46,362 nt of DNA from a gamma proteobacterium symbiont of Stewartia floridana (GCA_003676145.1 NAUB01000009.1:1-46362); one strand, 5' to 3'; counted from the stretch's first letter, positions 1 to 9,039 are shown. The notes: a model not told the origin generated them from the letters alone. Translations and numbers: made by a program.

Positions 1-180
1 GTCGCTCATTTGGAACAACCAAACTTCGCTCCTCGCGCCTTGATTGGCGCTTTTTCAGGCGCAACAGGGCGCATTGGATTAGTGTTAACAGGCCCTAAAA
101 CGCTCAGAGAATTTGGGGAGGTAACATCATGTCAGCTGCACTCAATTATCATCAGCAGCCACAGATCCGCCATGTACTGA
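1..180 (+). CDS. 3' end of an upstream gene, partial
   Basis: Frame 1 is open from the window edge to a TGA at 178-180, giving 59 residues including the segment GRIGLVLTGPKTLREFGE. The 3' end overlaps the next gene by 52 bases. That is long for a coupled pair, so either the overlap is real or the frame is not coding. The segment GRIGLVLTGP looks loosely like GKLMLLIAGP near the C-terminus of the following ATP-grasp protein, so this may be the tail of a paralogous ligase; that is inference from a short stretch. No function is assigned. Confidence 0.4.
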   Translation, partial: VAHLEQPNFAPRALIGAFSGATGRIGLVLTGPKTLREFGEVTSCQLHSIIISSHRSAMY

Positions 181-1256
181 ACCACGATATTATGCACTGC
201 ACCGCGGAAGGGGTGACCGGAAATCATCTCTTTTCAGGTCGAGCACTGGGCATCTCCGAACCCAGCGACATCATACAGCTGCACCCGGACCTGGAATATC
301 TATGGCGGGATATTACTGCCCACTACCGCAGGATCGGTCTGCATCACTGCCGCCAGGTAATCTGGAACCTGGAGCTCTCCCAGCTTGCAAGGCACACCGG
401 CTACAAGCCCTCGGTCTTCTACTACGGCCCGCACGAATACCGAAACTGGGGTGATCATGCCTGGCTGGAAACCGTTGAATACATCAACTCAAAAAACAAC
501 TTCATGCAGCTTGCTCGACAGCTGGGCATCGATGTGCCGGCAACCCACTGTTTCGACAGTGTCATGGAAATCACAACAGAGTGGCTCGATCGTTTCGTCT
601 ATCCCTGCTATCTCAAGGCCGCAATCTCTGTCTCAGGGGTGGGAATCTATCGCTGTGAAACCCCCCAGCAACTTCAGCAATCCCTGACCTGTTTCGAAGC
701 CGGGGTCCCGGTTCAGATCCAGGAAGAGGTGATTGCCGATAGTTTTCTCAACATGCAATATCAAGTGGTCGGCAAACAACTCAGGAGGCTCGCGGTCAGT
801 GAGCAGATCCTCGATGGCTTTGCCCACCAGGGAAATCGATTTCCAGCCAGCTTCGAGCCCTGGGAGAGCATTGAGCCAATGGCTGAATGGCTTAAACAAA
901 ACGGCATCAAGGGGATCTTCGCTTTTGATGTGGCTGTATCGCAAACCCCAAATGGGCTGAGGTTTCCAGCCATTGAATGCAATCCCCGATTCAACGGCGC
1001 CTCATACCCCACACTGATCGCAAATAAAATGGGTATCAGCCAATGGTGTTCAATCAATCTGTCTACCAGCTTCAATAAACTTTCGCAGATCGATCTGCAG
1101 GACATCGAATATGACGAACAGACGGGGGAAGGTGTTATCCTTGTCAATTGGGGAACGATACTGGTAGGCAAACTGATGCTATTGATCGCCGGCCCGACCG
1201 CCTATCAGCAAGAGCTGATCGCCCGGTTGAAAGCCCGTCTCAACCCTTCGACTTAG
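129..1256 (+). CDS. ATP-grasp domain protein, putative carboxylate-amine/peptide ligase
   Basis: This 375-residue protein has the layout of an ATP-grasp ligase, a family that couples a carboxylate to an amine or thiol through an acyl-phosphate. A pre-ATP-grasp region (about 1-115) is followed by an ATP-binding lobe with KAAISVSGVGIYRC near residue 160, where the Lys is the likely nucleotide contact. The IECNPRFNGASYPT segment near residue 285 carries the Glu and Asn typical of the Mg-ATP site. The start has a strong GGGGAGG Shine-Dalgarno 8 bases upstream. A beta-aspartyl peptidase gene follows 48 bases downstream, suggesting that an amide or isopeptide product is made and trimmed by the pair. 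The substrate is unknown. It resembles the poorly characterised peptide-ligase-like ATP-grasp proteins more than RimK or cyanophycin synthetase. Confidence 0.75.
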   Translation: MSAALNYHQQPQIRHVLNHDIMHCTAEGVTGNHLFSGRALGISEPSDIIQLHPDLEYLWRDITAHYRRIGLHHCRQVIWNLELSQLARHTGYKPSVFYYGPHEYRNWGDHAWLETVEYINSKNNFMQLARQLGIDVPATHCFDSVMEITTEWLDRFVYPCYLKAAISVSGVGIYRCETPQQLQQSLTCFEAGVPVQIQEEVIADSFLNMQYQVVGKQLRRLAVSEQILDGFAHQGNRFPASFEPWESIEPMAEWLKQNGIKGIFAFDVAVSQTPNGLRFPAIECNPRFNGASYPTLIANKMGISQWCSINLSTSFNKLSQIDLQDIEYDEQTGEGVILVNWGTILVGKLMLLIAGPTAYQQELIARLKARLNPST

Positions 1257-1304
1257 ACGAACACCAATCCCGGCCCAATGGCCAGACACACAGCAGGATG
1301 ATTC

Positions 1305-2246
1305 ATGGGCCAGAAAGGTCACTACTCATTGATGGTACATGGCGGCGCCGGGGCGCTGGATAATGTCAAAGACCAGAAGACAGCCGTTAGATACCTGGAG
1401 AGTATCCGGCATATCCTGGAGCATGGACGGGAAGTGCTTGAGCTTGGCGGATCTGCCCTGCAAGCAGCTGAAACCTGCGCCTCACTGCTGGAGGATGATC
1501 CGGTTTTCAATGCGGGTTGTGGATCGGTACTCAATGAGTATGGCAAGGTTGAGATGGATGCCGCCATCATGGACGGCCGGGACCTCTCCGCAGGGGCCGT
1601 CGCAGCGGTACAGAACATAGCCAACCCTATTCAGCTAGCCCGATATGTCATGACTGAGAGCGAGCATGTGATGCTGATCTCCGAGGGCGCGATGCGATTC
1701 GCAGACCACTGCGGCATCGCAAGGGAACCTGATAACTACTTCTACACCCCTGACCGGGTGGAGCAGCTCAAACAGGCACGCCTGAAACATAAGATCATGC
1801 TCGATCATGACGACACCGAAGAGGATAGCGAGGATCAGAAGTATGGCACCATCGGCGCCATCGCCCGGGATGAGGCAGGAAATCTCGCTGCTGCAACCTC
1901 AACCGGCGGCATCGTCAACAAGCGCATGGGGCGGGTTGGCGACTCGCCGATCATTGGCGCAGGCGTTTATGCGGACAATGAGACCTGTGCTGTCTCAGCC
2001 ACCGGATACGGTGAGGACTTTATGCGCACTCTGATCGGTAAAACCATCTCAGACTATATGCTGATGATGAACCTGGACGGCAGACAGGCGACAGCGGCAG
2101 GCATCGAGTACCTGAAACGCAAGGTCAAGGGCAGAGGCGGTGTGATTGTGATAGATAGAGAGGGCAATTGCAGCAGTGGACTGACAACGAAAAAGATGAT
2201 CCATGGCTGGATCGAGAAGAGCGGTGAGGCCATAGCACGCTTTTAG
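1305..2246 (+). CDS. iaaA: isoaspartyl peptidase / L-asparaginase (Ntn hydrolase)
   Basis: This 313-residue member of the plant-type asparaginase family (MEROPS T2) hydrolyses beta-aspartyl dipeptides and asparagine. The family matures by autocleavage before a conserved Thr. Here the motif KYGTIGAIARDEAGNLAAAT puts the nucleophile at Thr182, followed by the conserved STGG. VHGGAG near residue 11 and NAGCGSVLNEYG near 69 match the alpha-subunit signature. The length is normal. The gene follows the ATP-grasp gene on the same strand with an AGGA ribosome site and is probably co-transcribed. The pairing suggests processing of a beta-linked peptide rather than asparagine catabolism, but that is inference. 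Confidence 0.93.
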   Translation: MGQKGHYSLMVHGGAGALDNVKDQKTAVRYLESIRHILEHGREVLELGGSALQAAETCASLLEDDPVFNAGCGSVLNEYGKVEMDAAIMDGRDLSAGAVAAVQNIANPIQLARYVMTESEHVMLISEGAMRFADHCGIAREPDNYFYTPDRVEQLKQARLKHKIMLDHDDTEEDSEDQKYGTIGAIARDEAGNLAAATSTGGIVNKRMGRVGDSPIIGAGVYADNETCAVSATGYGEDFMRTLIGKTISDYMLMMNLDGRQATAAGIEYLKRKVKGRGGVIVIDREGNCSSGLTTKKMIHGWIEKSGEAIARF

Positions 2247-2261
2247 TTGCTCTGTACTCCG

Positions 2262-2473
2262 TTAATACAGCTGCCGCTGACGCTCTTGGAAAAGGGGTTC
2301 AGGTCGTTGCCATAGCCAGATAGCGACCAAGCTCAGTAGCAGCATCAGACTGCCAGAGATCTGCCAGCCCGGAGAGCTGACTATCGGCAAGATAGCGAAA
2401 CCGACGCTCAAGCCCAGCACCGCCATCCATTTACCCGTACGTAAGATCCGTTCATGTGTTTGGCTTCACTCAT
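2262..2473 (-). pseudogene. decayed second copy of the DUF454/YbaN gene
   Basis: On the minus strand this stretch matches the intact DUF454 gene at 3869-4306. It keeps the start region (MSEAK) and the C-terminal third (RTGKWMAVLG, then SSPGWQ, then VAIWLWQRPEP). About 226 bases found in the intact gene (4277 to 4052) are missing, joined at the sequence CCAAACA/CATG. Because 226 is not a multiple of three, the start region reads out of frame and hits a stop after about 22 codons, while the C-terminal frame itself remains clean to a TAA at 2262. Upstream the two copies also share the leader and a 16-bp palindrome. This is therefore a duplication followed by an internal deletion, with the MauG-like gene between the copies. 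Confidence 0.82.
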
Positions 2474-2509
2474 CGACTCATCCAAAGCCAATCCTCAAAA
2501 CCATCAGGG

Positions 2510-2525
2510 ATTCCCAGGTGGGAAT
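2510..2525. promoter_or_regulatory. 16-bp palindrome upstream of the DUF454 pseudogene
   Basis: ATTCCCAGGTGGGAAT is a perfect inverted repeat (7-bp arms, GG centre). The identical sequence lies at 4331-4346 at the same relative place before the intact DUF454 gene. It may be an operator or a leader hairpin. Its exact retention beside a dead gene suggests either recent duplication or a function for the site itself. Confidence 0.5.
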
Positions 2526-2702
2526 GATTGACCCTCACATTTTTTAATCGCTAAATGACTATCGAGTGTGATCAATCCCACAAACTCGACATGGTTAAGC
2601 GAATTAACCGGCAACTCTTGATCAAAATCAAATCCTAAACTTTCCCACCCCACTACATCTATTCAGGTAATCCAGAGATTAATCACGATTCGAGGTGGAT
2701 CC

Positions 2703-3872
2703 ATGGCAACAAGGGAAAGCTTGTGCGCACTCTGTCTGACTGTAGCGATCACGGCTTGTGGCGGCGGTGGAGGGGGTGGTGGCGACAGCACCAATACGGA
2801 TAACAATAGCAACCAGAACAGCCAGGCCAGCATGCAGGCGTTGGGTAGAAAGCTCTTCTTTGACACAAACCTCTCAAGCGGCAGCAACCAGGCCTGCGCC
2901 AGTTGTCACGACCCGGATAACGGCTTTGCCGACCCTAGGGTAAGCGTCAACGCACCGGTATCCGAAGGTTCGGTTGGAGGTACCTTTGGAGACCGCAATG
3001 CACCAACCGCAGCCTATGCCGCCTTCACACCCTCATTCACAACCGTTGCCGCATCTGCACAGACCCCGGAGACCGACTCCAAATACGAGGGAGGACAGTT
3101 TCTCGACGGCCGGGCTCTCGATCTGGTAACCCAGGCCAAGGGACCCTTCCTGAATCCGCTGGAAATGAATAATGCCTCTGCTGAAGAGGTGGTCGGCAAG
3201 GTACAGAATTCCGACTATGCGCACGAGTTCACCGCACTCTTTGGAGAAGACGCCTTCAGCGATACAGACACCGCCTACCACAATATCGCCACAGCAATAG
3301 CCGCCTTTGAATCATCGGATGAGGTCAATCCCTTCAGTTCGAAATTCGATGCCTATCTGAACGGGAACTACACCTTCAATGCATCGGAACAGCGTGGCTT
3401 CGATCTGTTCCAGGATGCCACGAAAGCCAAATGCGCCAACTGTCACCCCCTGGGCACAACCTCCGAGGAGTCCCTGTTCACCAATTTCCGCTACTACAAC
3501 ATCGGCACACCGAGCAATCCACAAAACCCCGCCAACATTGCAGACAGCAGTTTTGTCGATGCAGGCTTGGGTGGCAGCAGCGCCATCGAGAGTGGTGATG
3601 AGGCGGCGGAACGGGGAAAATTCAGAGTCCCGACACTGCGCAACGTGGAGCTGACGCCTCCCTATATGCACAATGGGGTCTATGAGACGCTGGAAGAGGT
3701 CGTCCTGCACTACGATATTCAAGTGGCCAATCTGTTCATCACCCCGGAAGTGAATGATCCGAATATCGCTGCGGAGATGAATGCAGGGAGCTTCGAAGGC
3801 TTGAATCTCAGCGATCAGGAGCGAGCGGATCTGGTCAATTTCATGCTCACCCTGACGGATGGCTATTTCTAA
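2703..3872 (+). CDS. MauG/CcpA-type di-heme cytochrome c peroxidase family lipoprotein
   Basis: This 389-residue protein begins with a signal peptide and a lipobox-like ITAC (Cys19), followed by a Gly-rich linker of eight Gly and an Asn/Ser-rich spacer, so it is probably anchored to a membrane facing the periplasm. Two c-type heme motifs are visible, CASCH at 65-69 and CANCH at 244-248, the usual two-heme arrangement of bacterial cytochrome c peroxidases and MauG. The C-terminal FRVPTLRNVELTPPYMHNG segment is typical of the family. Such proteins reduce peroxide or oxidise protein side chains; which one applies here is not decidable. An AGGTGG ribosome site precedes the ATG. It converges on the DUF454 gene, and their stop codons overlap. 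Confidence 0.9.
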   Translation: MATRESLCALCLTVAITACGGGGGGGGDSTNTDNNSNQNSQASMQALGRKLFFDTNLSSGSNQACASCHDPDNGFADPRVSVNAPVSEGSVGGTFGDRNAPTAAYAAFTPSFTTVAASAQTPETDSKYEGGQFLDGRALDLVTQAKGPFLNPLEMNNASAEEVVGKVQNSDYAHEFTALFGEDAFSDTDTAYHNIATAIAAFESSDEVNPFSSKFDAYLNGNYTFNASEQRGFDLFQDATKAKCANCHPLGTTSEESLFTNFRYYNIGTPSNPQNPANIADSSFVDAGLGGSSAIESGDEAAERGKFRVPTLRNVELTPPYMHNGVYETLEEVVLHYDIQVANLFITPEVNDPNIAAEMNAGSFEGLNLSDQERADLVNFMLTLTDGYF

Positions 3873-4306
3873 CCTTGCTGGGAGAGGGTCGGCTCCGGGC
3901 GCTGCCAGAGCCAGATTGCAACCAGGGTCAGAAGCAGCAACACCGCCAATGAGAGCTGCCAGCCCGGACTGCCGATCAACTGAAAGATGACATAACCAAG
4001 ACTCATGCCCAGCACCGCCATCCATTTCCCCGTACGTGAGATCTGTCCATGCGTGATGAAGAGATAGACCGGCTGTCCAAAGCGGGGGTGTGACAGAATC
4101 CGCTTTGTCAGATGTGGCGCACTTCTCGACCAGCACCAGACCGCTCCAATCCAGAATATGGTGGTAGGCAAGAGAGGAAGCACGATACCGACAGCACCAA
4201 GTAAGAACAGGCCCCAGCCGGCTAACTGCATCCAGGCTCTCGACACCGGATGCATATCCTGGCTGTTGTTATCAGCCTGTTTGGCTTCACTCATCGACTC
4301 ATCCAA
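3869..4306 (-). CDS. DUF454 (YbaN family) inner-membrane protein
   Basis: This small membrane protein (about 145 residues) has the DUF454 signature: an N-terminal hydrophobic hairpin (GWGLFLLGAVGIVLPLLPTT), then a WCWSRSAPHL segment, then two C-terminal membrane segments. Its function is unknown across the family. No ATG sits at a good distance from the GAGG Shine-Dalgarno. A TTG at 4306 lies 7 bases after it and is the likeliest start, with the ATG at 4294 as alternative. A perfect 16-bp palindrome sits at 4331-4346, just upstream. The stop codon overlaps that of the convergent peroxidase gene. A decayed copy lies at 2262-2473. Confidence 0.85.
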   Translation of the reverse strand: MDESMSEAKQADNNSQDMHPVSRAWMQLAGWGLFLLGAVGIVLPLLPTTIFWIGAVWCWSRSAPHLTKRILSHPRFGQPVYLFITHGQISRTGKWMAVLGMSLGYVIFQLIGSPGWQLSLAVLLLLTLVAIWLWQRPEPTLSQQG

Positions 4307-4330
4307 AACCAATCCTCAAAAACATCATGG

Positions 4331-4346
4331 ATTCCCAGGTGGGAAT
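4331..4346. promoter_or_regulatory. 16-bp palindrome upstream of the intact DUF454 gene
   Basis: ATTCCCAGGTGGGAAT, a perfect inverted repeat 25 bases before the likely TTG start, identical to the copy at 2510-2525. Operator or leader hairpin are both possible. Confidence 0.5.
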
Positions 4347-4598
4347 GTAAGATTCACTCTATAGACCCGTCATGCAGCAGTTAGTTTGCAGCAGTGCTCT
4401 ACTCTATCTAGCATAGCCATTGGTTGCTCATTGATACAATCAACAGTTCCTACCAGCTCGATAGCTTCTATTAATAATTAGAAGCAACAGCCTCAGCAAA
4501 CTGACCATCAGTCTTTATCCTGATGGTGTTTCAGTTAGAGCATACTTGTTGGCGCCATGCCCCACCAAACAGGGTTTGAGTAATCACAAATCGGACAA
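4347..4598. other. intergenic stretch with no recognised gene
   Basis: This is AT-richer DNA between the DUF454 promoter region and the terminator of the VPLPA gene. No open frame with a ribosome site was seen. Part of it must hold the DUF454 promoter, but no convincing -35/-10 pair was identified. Confidence 0.4.
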
Positions 4599-4630
4599 AT
4601 AAAAAAGCCGGCCTGAGAACCAAGGCCGGC
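4599..4630 (-). terminator. rho-independent terminator of the VPLPA gene
   Basis: On the minus strand GCCGGCCT and AGGCCGGC form an 8-bp perfect stem around an 8-base loop, followed by TTTTTTATTT. It lies about 80 bases downstream of the stop of the gene at 4712-5185. Confidence 0.88.
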
Positions 4631-4711
4631 ATAATTCAGCTCAACGGAAGCATTGCGCTCCCAGAAAGAGCCATTATCGATTCAAGTCATTATAAACTGC
4701 TCAACTCCAAT

Positions 4712-5185
4712 CTATACATTAACTCTACGACTGTATGAGACAAATCCGATCAGCGCCGCTGCAAACAACCAGGCAGCAGCAGGAAGCGGCACAGCACTCA
4801 TGGTTAGATCGTAGTCGGATCCTATCTTCGGATCCAAGGCACTCAATGCAAAACCGGAGAGGGTAAAAATATAATCCCCGGCACTCAAGATGAATGTCTC
4901 CGAAAATACATTTCCAAGGTGGAACTGCTCATTGGTTGTCAGGTTGGTCAACAGCAGATCATCCTGAAACATACCTTCATGGGTTCCTGATATATTGACC
5001 TCCAATGACGGCACGTCGATCGTCAGACTGTATGAGTCGAGAAAATTACCCATAGGTTGAGGGGTGGCGTAGCTATCCCCTTGTGCAGAAAAAACACCTG
5101 CATCATAGGAAGCCGCTTGAATCCCAACGGAAGTGGTCATCAGTATCGCCATCAGCGCGATTGTGCGTAGCATTAGCTTTTTCAT
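4712..5185 (-). CDS. secreted protein with VPLPA-CTERM sorting signal
   Basis: This 157-residue protein has a Sec signal peptide (about 1-24) and a beta-rich central part. At the C-terminus it has the tripartite exosortase signal: VPLPAAAWLF motif, a hydrophobic helix (AAALIGFVS) and a basic tail (YSRRVNV). VPLPA-CTERM is a variant of PEP-CTERM recognised by an exosortase and linked to exopolysaccharide production. The central FILSAGDYIFTLSGFA region is typical of FxDxA/PEP-CTERM cargo. No exosortase gene lies in this window. AGGATG gives the ribosome site. It is a single-gene transcription unit closed by the terminator at 4599-4630. Confidence 0.85.
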   Translation of the reverse strand: MKKLMLRTIALMAILMTTSVGIQAASYDAGVFSAQGDSYATPQPMGNFLDSYSLTIDVPSLEVNISGTHEGMFQDDLLLTNLTTNEQFHLGNVFSETFILSAGDYIFTLSGFALSALDPKIGSDYDLTMSAVPLPAAAWLFAAALIGFVSYSRRVNV

Positions 5186-5428
5186 AGTTTCATCCTTAAA
5201 AGCGTTTGTGAGGTCCGATCACTCCTAACGAATCGGTTCCATCCGCTAAAAAGCTAACACCAAAACAGTGTTTATAACAAAACCTAATCCTTAAAAATTG
5301 AAACTATTTACAAAAAGTTCACACATCTAAGAAAACCTGCTCATATGAACAATGTAATTTTTTTAAGGGATGGCTTGCCCGATCATCCTGGAAAACTTCA
5401 AATCCGGGCATCGATCAAACTGGATGGT

Positions 5429-5455
5429 CTTCCCGGTCTGAATCAGACCGGGAAG
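5429..5455 (-). terminator. strong hairpin after ycgL, candidate terminator
   Basis: CTTCCCGGTCTG and CAGACCGGGAAG form a perfect 12-bp stem around a 3-base loop, 28 bases beyond the ycgL stop on the minus strand. No U-tract follows, so it may terminate inefficiently or protect the mRNA end. Confidence 0.6.
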
Positions 5456-5483
5456 AGACATATCTGGGCACGCCATTAATTGA

Positions 5484-5747
5484 TCAGTCACCGCGATACA
5501 ACTCAACATCCATCTTGGGTGGCAGCTGCAGATGAAACCCCTGTGTCGTCAGATTTTGCATCACCACACTCACCTCCTCCCGGGCCAGTTTTCGAGAACT
5601 GTTCAAGGTCAACTCCATGACCTTTTCCGGTCTGCCGAATCTTTTCAAAAGCGCATCAGGCACATTCGAAAAATCCCCTTCTTCGGGAACATAGAGATAC
5701 ATCTCATCTTTTTTGCTGCTGCGGTAGATGCAGCAACTCACCTCCAT
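5484..5747 (-). CDS. ycgL: YcgL domain protein
   Basis: This small cytoplasmic protein (87 residues from the ATG at 5747) matches YcgL (DUF709), with CCIYRSSKKDEMYLYV at the N-terminus, FGRPEKVMEL in the middle and GFHLQLPP near the end. Its function is not known; the fold is a small alpha/beta sandwich. A GTG at 5765 overlapping the glgP stop (GTGA) would add six residues, but the ATG has GGAG 8 bases upstream and gives the family's usual N-terminus. It is translationally close to glgP and probably in one operon with it. Confidence 0.9.
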   Translation of the reverse strand: MEVSCCIYRSSKKDEMYLYVPEEGDFSNVPDALLKRFGRPEKVMELTLNSSRKLAREEVSVVMQNLTTQGFHLQLPPKMDVELYRGD

Positions 5748-5761
5748 CAACGGATCTCCAG

Positions 5762-8269
5762 TCACAGTCCATTGATCTCCGGCGCCGGAGAGACAGCTAA
5801 TTTCCAGATATCCTGGTTATATTCTGTGATTGTTCTGTCCGTTGAGAAACGGCCGCATCGAGCGCTATTGATAATACTCATACGAGTCCATTGAGCCTGA
5901 TCGTGATAGGCTTTTGCCGCCTGCTCCTGGGCATCGATGTAACTGCGGAAATCAGCCGCTGTCATCCAATGATCATAGGGACTGCGAATCGACTCAACGA
6001 TCTCATCAAAAATGCCCGGCTCAAACTGGTTGAAGTAACCACTCTCCAGCAGCTTCATCACCCGATTGAAGTCTGCATCATGTTCAATGATTTCGTTTGG
6101 CGCATAGTGACTGCGTCGACTCTCAACCTCGTCACTTGTCAACCCGAACAGGAAGAAATTCTCTTCACCCACCTCTTCCAGTATTTCAATATTCGCCCCA
6201 TCAAGGGTACCAATGGTGACGGCACCGTTCATCATGAACTTCATATTGCCGGTCCCTGACGCCTCTTTACCCGCTGTTGATATCTGTTCTGACAAATCGG
6301 TTCCCGGCGCAATGACCTCCATTGCCGTTACCCGGTAGTTGGGCAGGAATGCCACTTTCAACAGACCACCGACCTTTTCATCCCGATTGATCACACGCGC
6401 CACGCTGTTGATCAACTTGATGATCAGCTTTGCCATCTGGTATCCGGGCGCGGCTTTGCCGCCGATCAAGACACAGCGGGGCGTCCAGTTTTCCGTATCC
6501 CCGGCGCGGATACGGCAGTAGAGATGGATCACATGCAGGATGTTCAACAACTGACGTTTATATTCGTGAATACGTTTGACCTGCACATCGAACATCGCCT
6601 CAGGATCAAAGTCGACGTCACAATCGACCTTTACCAACTCAGCCAGTCGTTGCTTGTTGTCAGTTTTGACCTGGCGCCACTTCTTTTGAAAACTTGGACT
6701 GTCGGCCAGGGATTCCAGCTTCTTCAGTTTATCAAGATCTGAAATCCAGCCATTGCCCACCTGCTCATCGATCAACTGACGCAATCCACCATTCGAGGCG
6801 GCCAGCCAGCGCCGCGGTGTTACACCATTGGTCTTGTTGTTGAACCGCTCCGGCCAGAGCTCAAAAAAGTCATGGAACAGGCCCTGCTTCAGCAGCTCCG
6901 TATGCAGTGCGGCCACGCCATTGATGGAAAAACTGCCGACAATCGCAAGATAGGCCATTCTGACCATTGGCTCAGGCCCCTCTTCGATGATCGACATCCG
7001 CCGCAGGCGATCGGAATCACCAGGCCATTGCAGTGCCACCTCACTGAGAAAACGGGCATTGATCTCATAGATGATCTCCAGCAGTCGTGGCAGCAGACAA
7101 TCAAACAACTTCACCGACCAACGCTCAAGCGCTTCCGGCAGCAGCGTATGGTTGGTATAGGCCATGGTTTTCGAGGTGATCTCCCAGGCCTTATCCCAGG
7201 AGAGCCCCTGCTCATCCATTAACTGCCTCATCAACTCAGCGACAGAAACACTGGGGTGGGTATCATTCAGCTGAAAACAGTTTTTCTCCGCGAAATCACT
7301 GAAGTCGGAATGGTGCTCATTCCACTCCCGGATCACATCCATGATACTGGCGGAAGCTAAGAAGTACTGTTGTCGCAGACGCAGCTCTTTACCATTTTCA
7401 CTGGCATCATTCGGGTAGAGCACCATGGTGATATGCTCGGCATCGTTTTTCGCCTCCACCGATTCGGTGTAACTGCCCGCATTGAATTCATCCAGATTGA
7501 ACTCATCGGTTGCCGCGGCCTTCCAAAGACGCAAGGTGTTTACCGTACCGTTACGATAACCGGGCACCGGCAGATCGTAGGGCACCGCCAGCACATCCTG
7601 GGTATCCACCCAGCGAACTCTGCCGTTGATGTGTTCGGTGCGCCCACAGAATTTGATCTGCTGAGTATATTCAGGCCGCTCCAACTCCCAGGGGTTACCA
7701 TCCCTCAGCCAATGGTCCGGATCCTCGATCTGCTGGCCATTCGCGATATGCTGACGAAACATGCCGTACTCATAGCGCAGTCCATATCCCCGAACCGGCA
7801 GCTGCAGGGTTGCACAGCTGTCGAGAAAACAGGCGGCCAGACGTCCCAGTCCCCCATTACCCAAACCCGCATCCGGCTCACTCTCTCTGATGTGATCCAG
7901 ATTGATACCGAGTTCAATGAAGGCCTGATCGACTTCTTTGCTGATATCGAGATTGAGAATCGCATTACTCAGGGTGCGCCCCATGAGAAACTCAAGCGAG
8001 AGGTAGAAGGTACGCTTACAATCGGACTCTTCGTAGTGTGAACGGGTCAGTTTCCATCGCTCAATCAGCCGATCCCGAACCGTCAGCGCCAACGCCTTAT
8101 AGGGGTAGTGACTCGAAGTACAGTGATCATCTCTGCCCAGGGTATGGGCAAAGTAACGACGAAAATCAAACGATATCGCCTCGGAGTCCATACCCAAAGG
8201 AGGCAGAGGAGCCAGGGGGTTACAGATATGTTCTACTGTTCTTCGGGAGCCGGCTTGGTCTTTCGACAT
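5762..8269 (-). CDS. glgP: glycogen/maltodextrin phosphorylase
   Basis: Glycogen phosphorylase (GT35) releases glucose-1-phosphate from alpha-1,4-glucan using inorganic phosphate and PLP. From the ATG at 8269 the protein has about 835 residues, close to the family norm of 800-840. RTFYLSLEFLMGR near the N-terminus, GLGRLAACFLDS, and the PLP-lysine motif EASGTGNMKFMMNGAVTIGT followed by LDGANIEI all match. A longer frame starts at 8356, but ATG 8269 has AGGA 8 bases upstream and the extra 29 residues are not family-like. It is followed by ycgL with a small overlap. No other glycogen gene lies nearby, so it is an isolated phosphorylase. Confidence 0.95.
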   Translation of the reverse strand: MSKDQAGSRRTVEHICNPLAPLPPLGMDSEAISFDFRRYFAHTLGRDDHCTSSHYPYKALALTVRDRLIERWKLTRSHYEESDCKRTFYLSLEFLMGRTLSNAILNLDISKEVDQAFIELGINLDHIRESEPDAGLGNGGLGRLAACFLDSCATLQLPVRGYGLRYEYGMFRQHIANGQQIEDPDHWLRDGNPWELERPEYTQQIKFCGRTEHINGRVRWVDTQDVLAVPYDLPVPGYRNGTVNTLRLWKAAATDEFNLDEFNAGSYTESVEAKNDAEHITMVLYPNDASENGKELRLRQQYFLASASIMDVIREWNEHHSDFSDFAEKNCFQLNDTHPSVSVAELMRQLMDEQGLSWDKAWEITSKTMAYTNHTLLPEALERWSVKLFDCLLPRLLEIIYEINARFLSEVALQWPGDSDRLRRMSIIEEGPEPMVRMAYLAIVGSFSINGVAALHTELLKQGLFHDFFELWPERFNNKTNGVTPRRWLAASNGGLRQLIDEQVGNGWISDLDKLKKLESLADSPSFQKKWRQVKTDNKQRLAELVKVDCDVDFDPEAMFDVQVKRIHEYKRQLLNILHVIHLYCRIRAGDTENWTPRCVLIGGKAAPGYQMAKLIIKLINSVARVINRDEKVGGLLKVAFLPNYRVTAMEVIAPGTDLSEQISTAGKEASGTGNMKFMMNGAVTIGTLDGANIEILEEVGEENFFLFGLTSDEVESRRSHYAPNEIIEHDADFNRVMKLLESGYFNQFEPGIFDEIVESIRSPYDHWMTAADFRSYIDAQEQAAKAYHDQAQWTRMSIINSARCGRFSTDRTITEYNQDIWKLAVSPAPEINGL

Positions 8270-9039
8270 GATCACTGTCCTGTTCTTACTCTCAGCTGGA
8301 GCATTGGTTACCGGTGCGGCAGTTTTGGCGAAAAAATAGAGACCACTCCCAGCCACACACCTGAAACGGGATCGGTATCTTTATTTAAAATGGAACCTTA
8401 ACGGGTTCCGGGCAATTCTAAACAATCAATCCTGCGAGTTACACCGGTTCGACTGAAAAGTCACCTACCGATGAGCCCCTGGAAGGCTTTCAGTAAACTC
8501 ACGAAACAGCAGTTTCGTAAATTATTTCATTTAAAAATCAGTAGCATAACGGAACCGATCATTAATGCTGCATTTTTTGTAAGGTTATAGGGTTATTTCC
8601 ATTCCAATCCCTCTGTAACTCCGGCAAAAAACAACTGCATCCCCAGCGAGCAGACCTAACTGATTGAAAAGCATGAGCATATCGCTCCTGACAGGCAGTG
8701 ATCAGAAGCCAGGCAACGCACAATCAAATGCTGAATTTCCACGACGCTCAACAACTGGCTGTTAAAAAAGCCGCTTGGCAGCAAAAACCCGGCAAAGACC
8801 ATACTGACGCAATGGTACGGCCAACATCGATTCACACTACCCTGGATAAAAGAGTTAAAGCTATCTATCTTTTTAAGTGCAGCTCGACCGACACCAACGG
8901 CGCAGCAGCGAAGTGATCAAGGAATCCATGCCCCATAAAGAGATTCCAAATAATATAAAACAATCAGGTATCAGCTAACCCGACAGCCATCCAGGCGATT
9001 ATCAAGGTATGCCCTGGTGCCGAGTACGGAGGAGAGAAG
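8270..9039. other. long intergenic region between glgP and the DUF2189 gene
   Basis: These 770 bases must hold the divergent promoters of glgP (minus) and the DUF2189 gene (plus). A small hairpin (ACGAAAC/GTTTCGT, 8501-8518) is visible. A 72-codon frame at 8698-8916 has no ribosome site and no recognisable protein features, so it is not called. Nothing else was recognised. Confidence 0.5.

Noticed and set aside
3312..4136. Minus-strand frame spanning the end of the MauG-like gene and the DUF454 gene
   Set aside because: Overlaps two well-supported genes in other frames and has no family features.
8698..8916. 72-codon plus-strand frame between glgP and the DUF2189 gene
   Set aside because: No Shine-Dalgarno, no signal, no recognisable motif; treated as noncoding.
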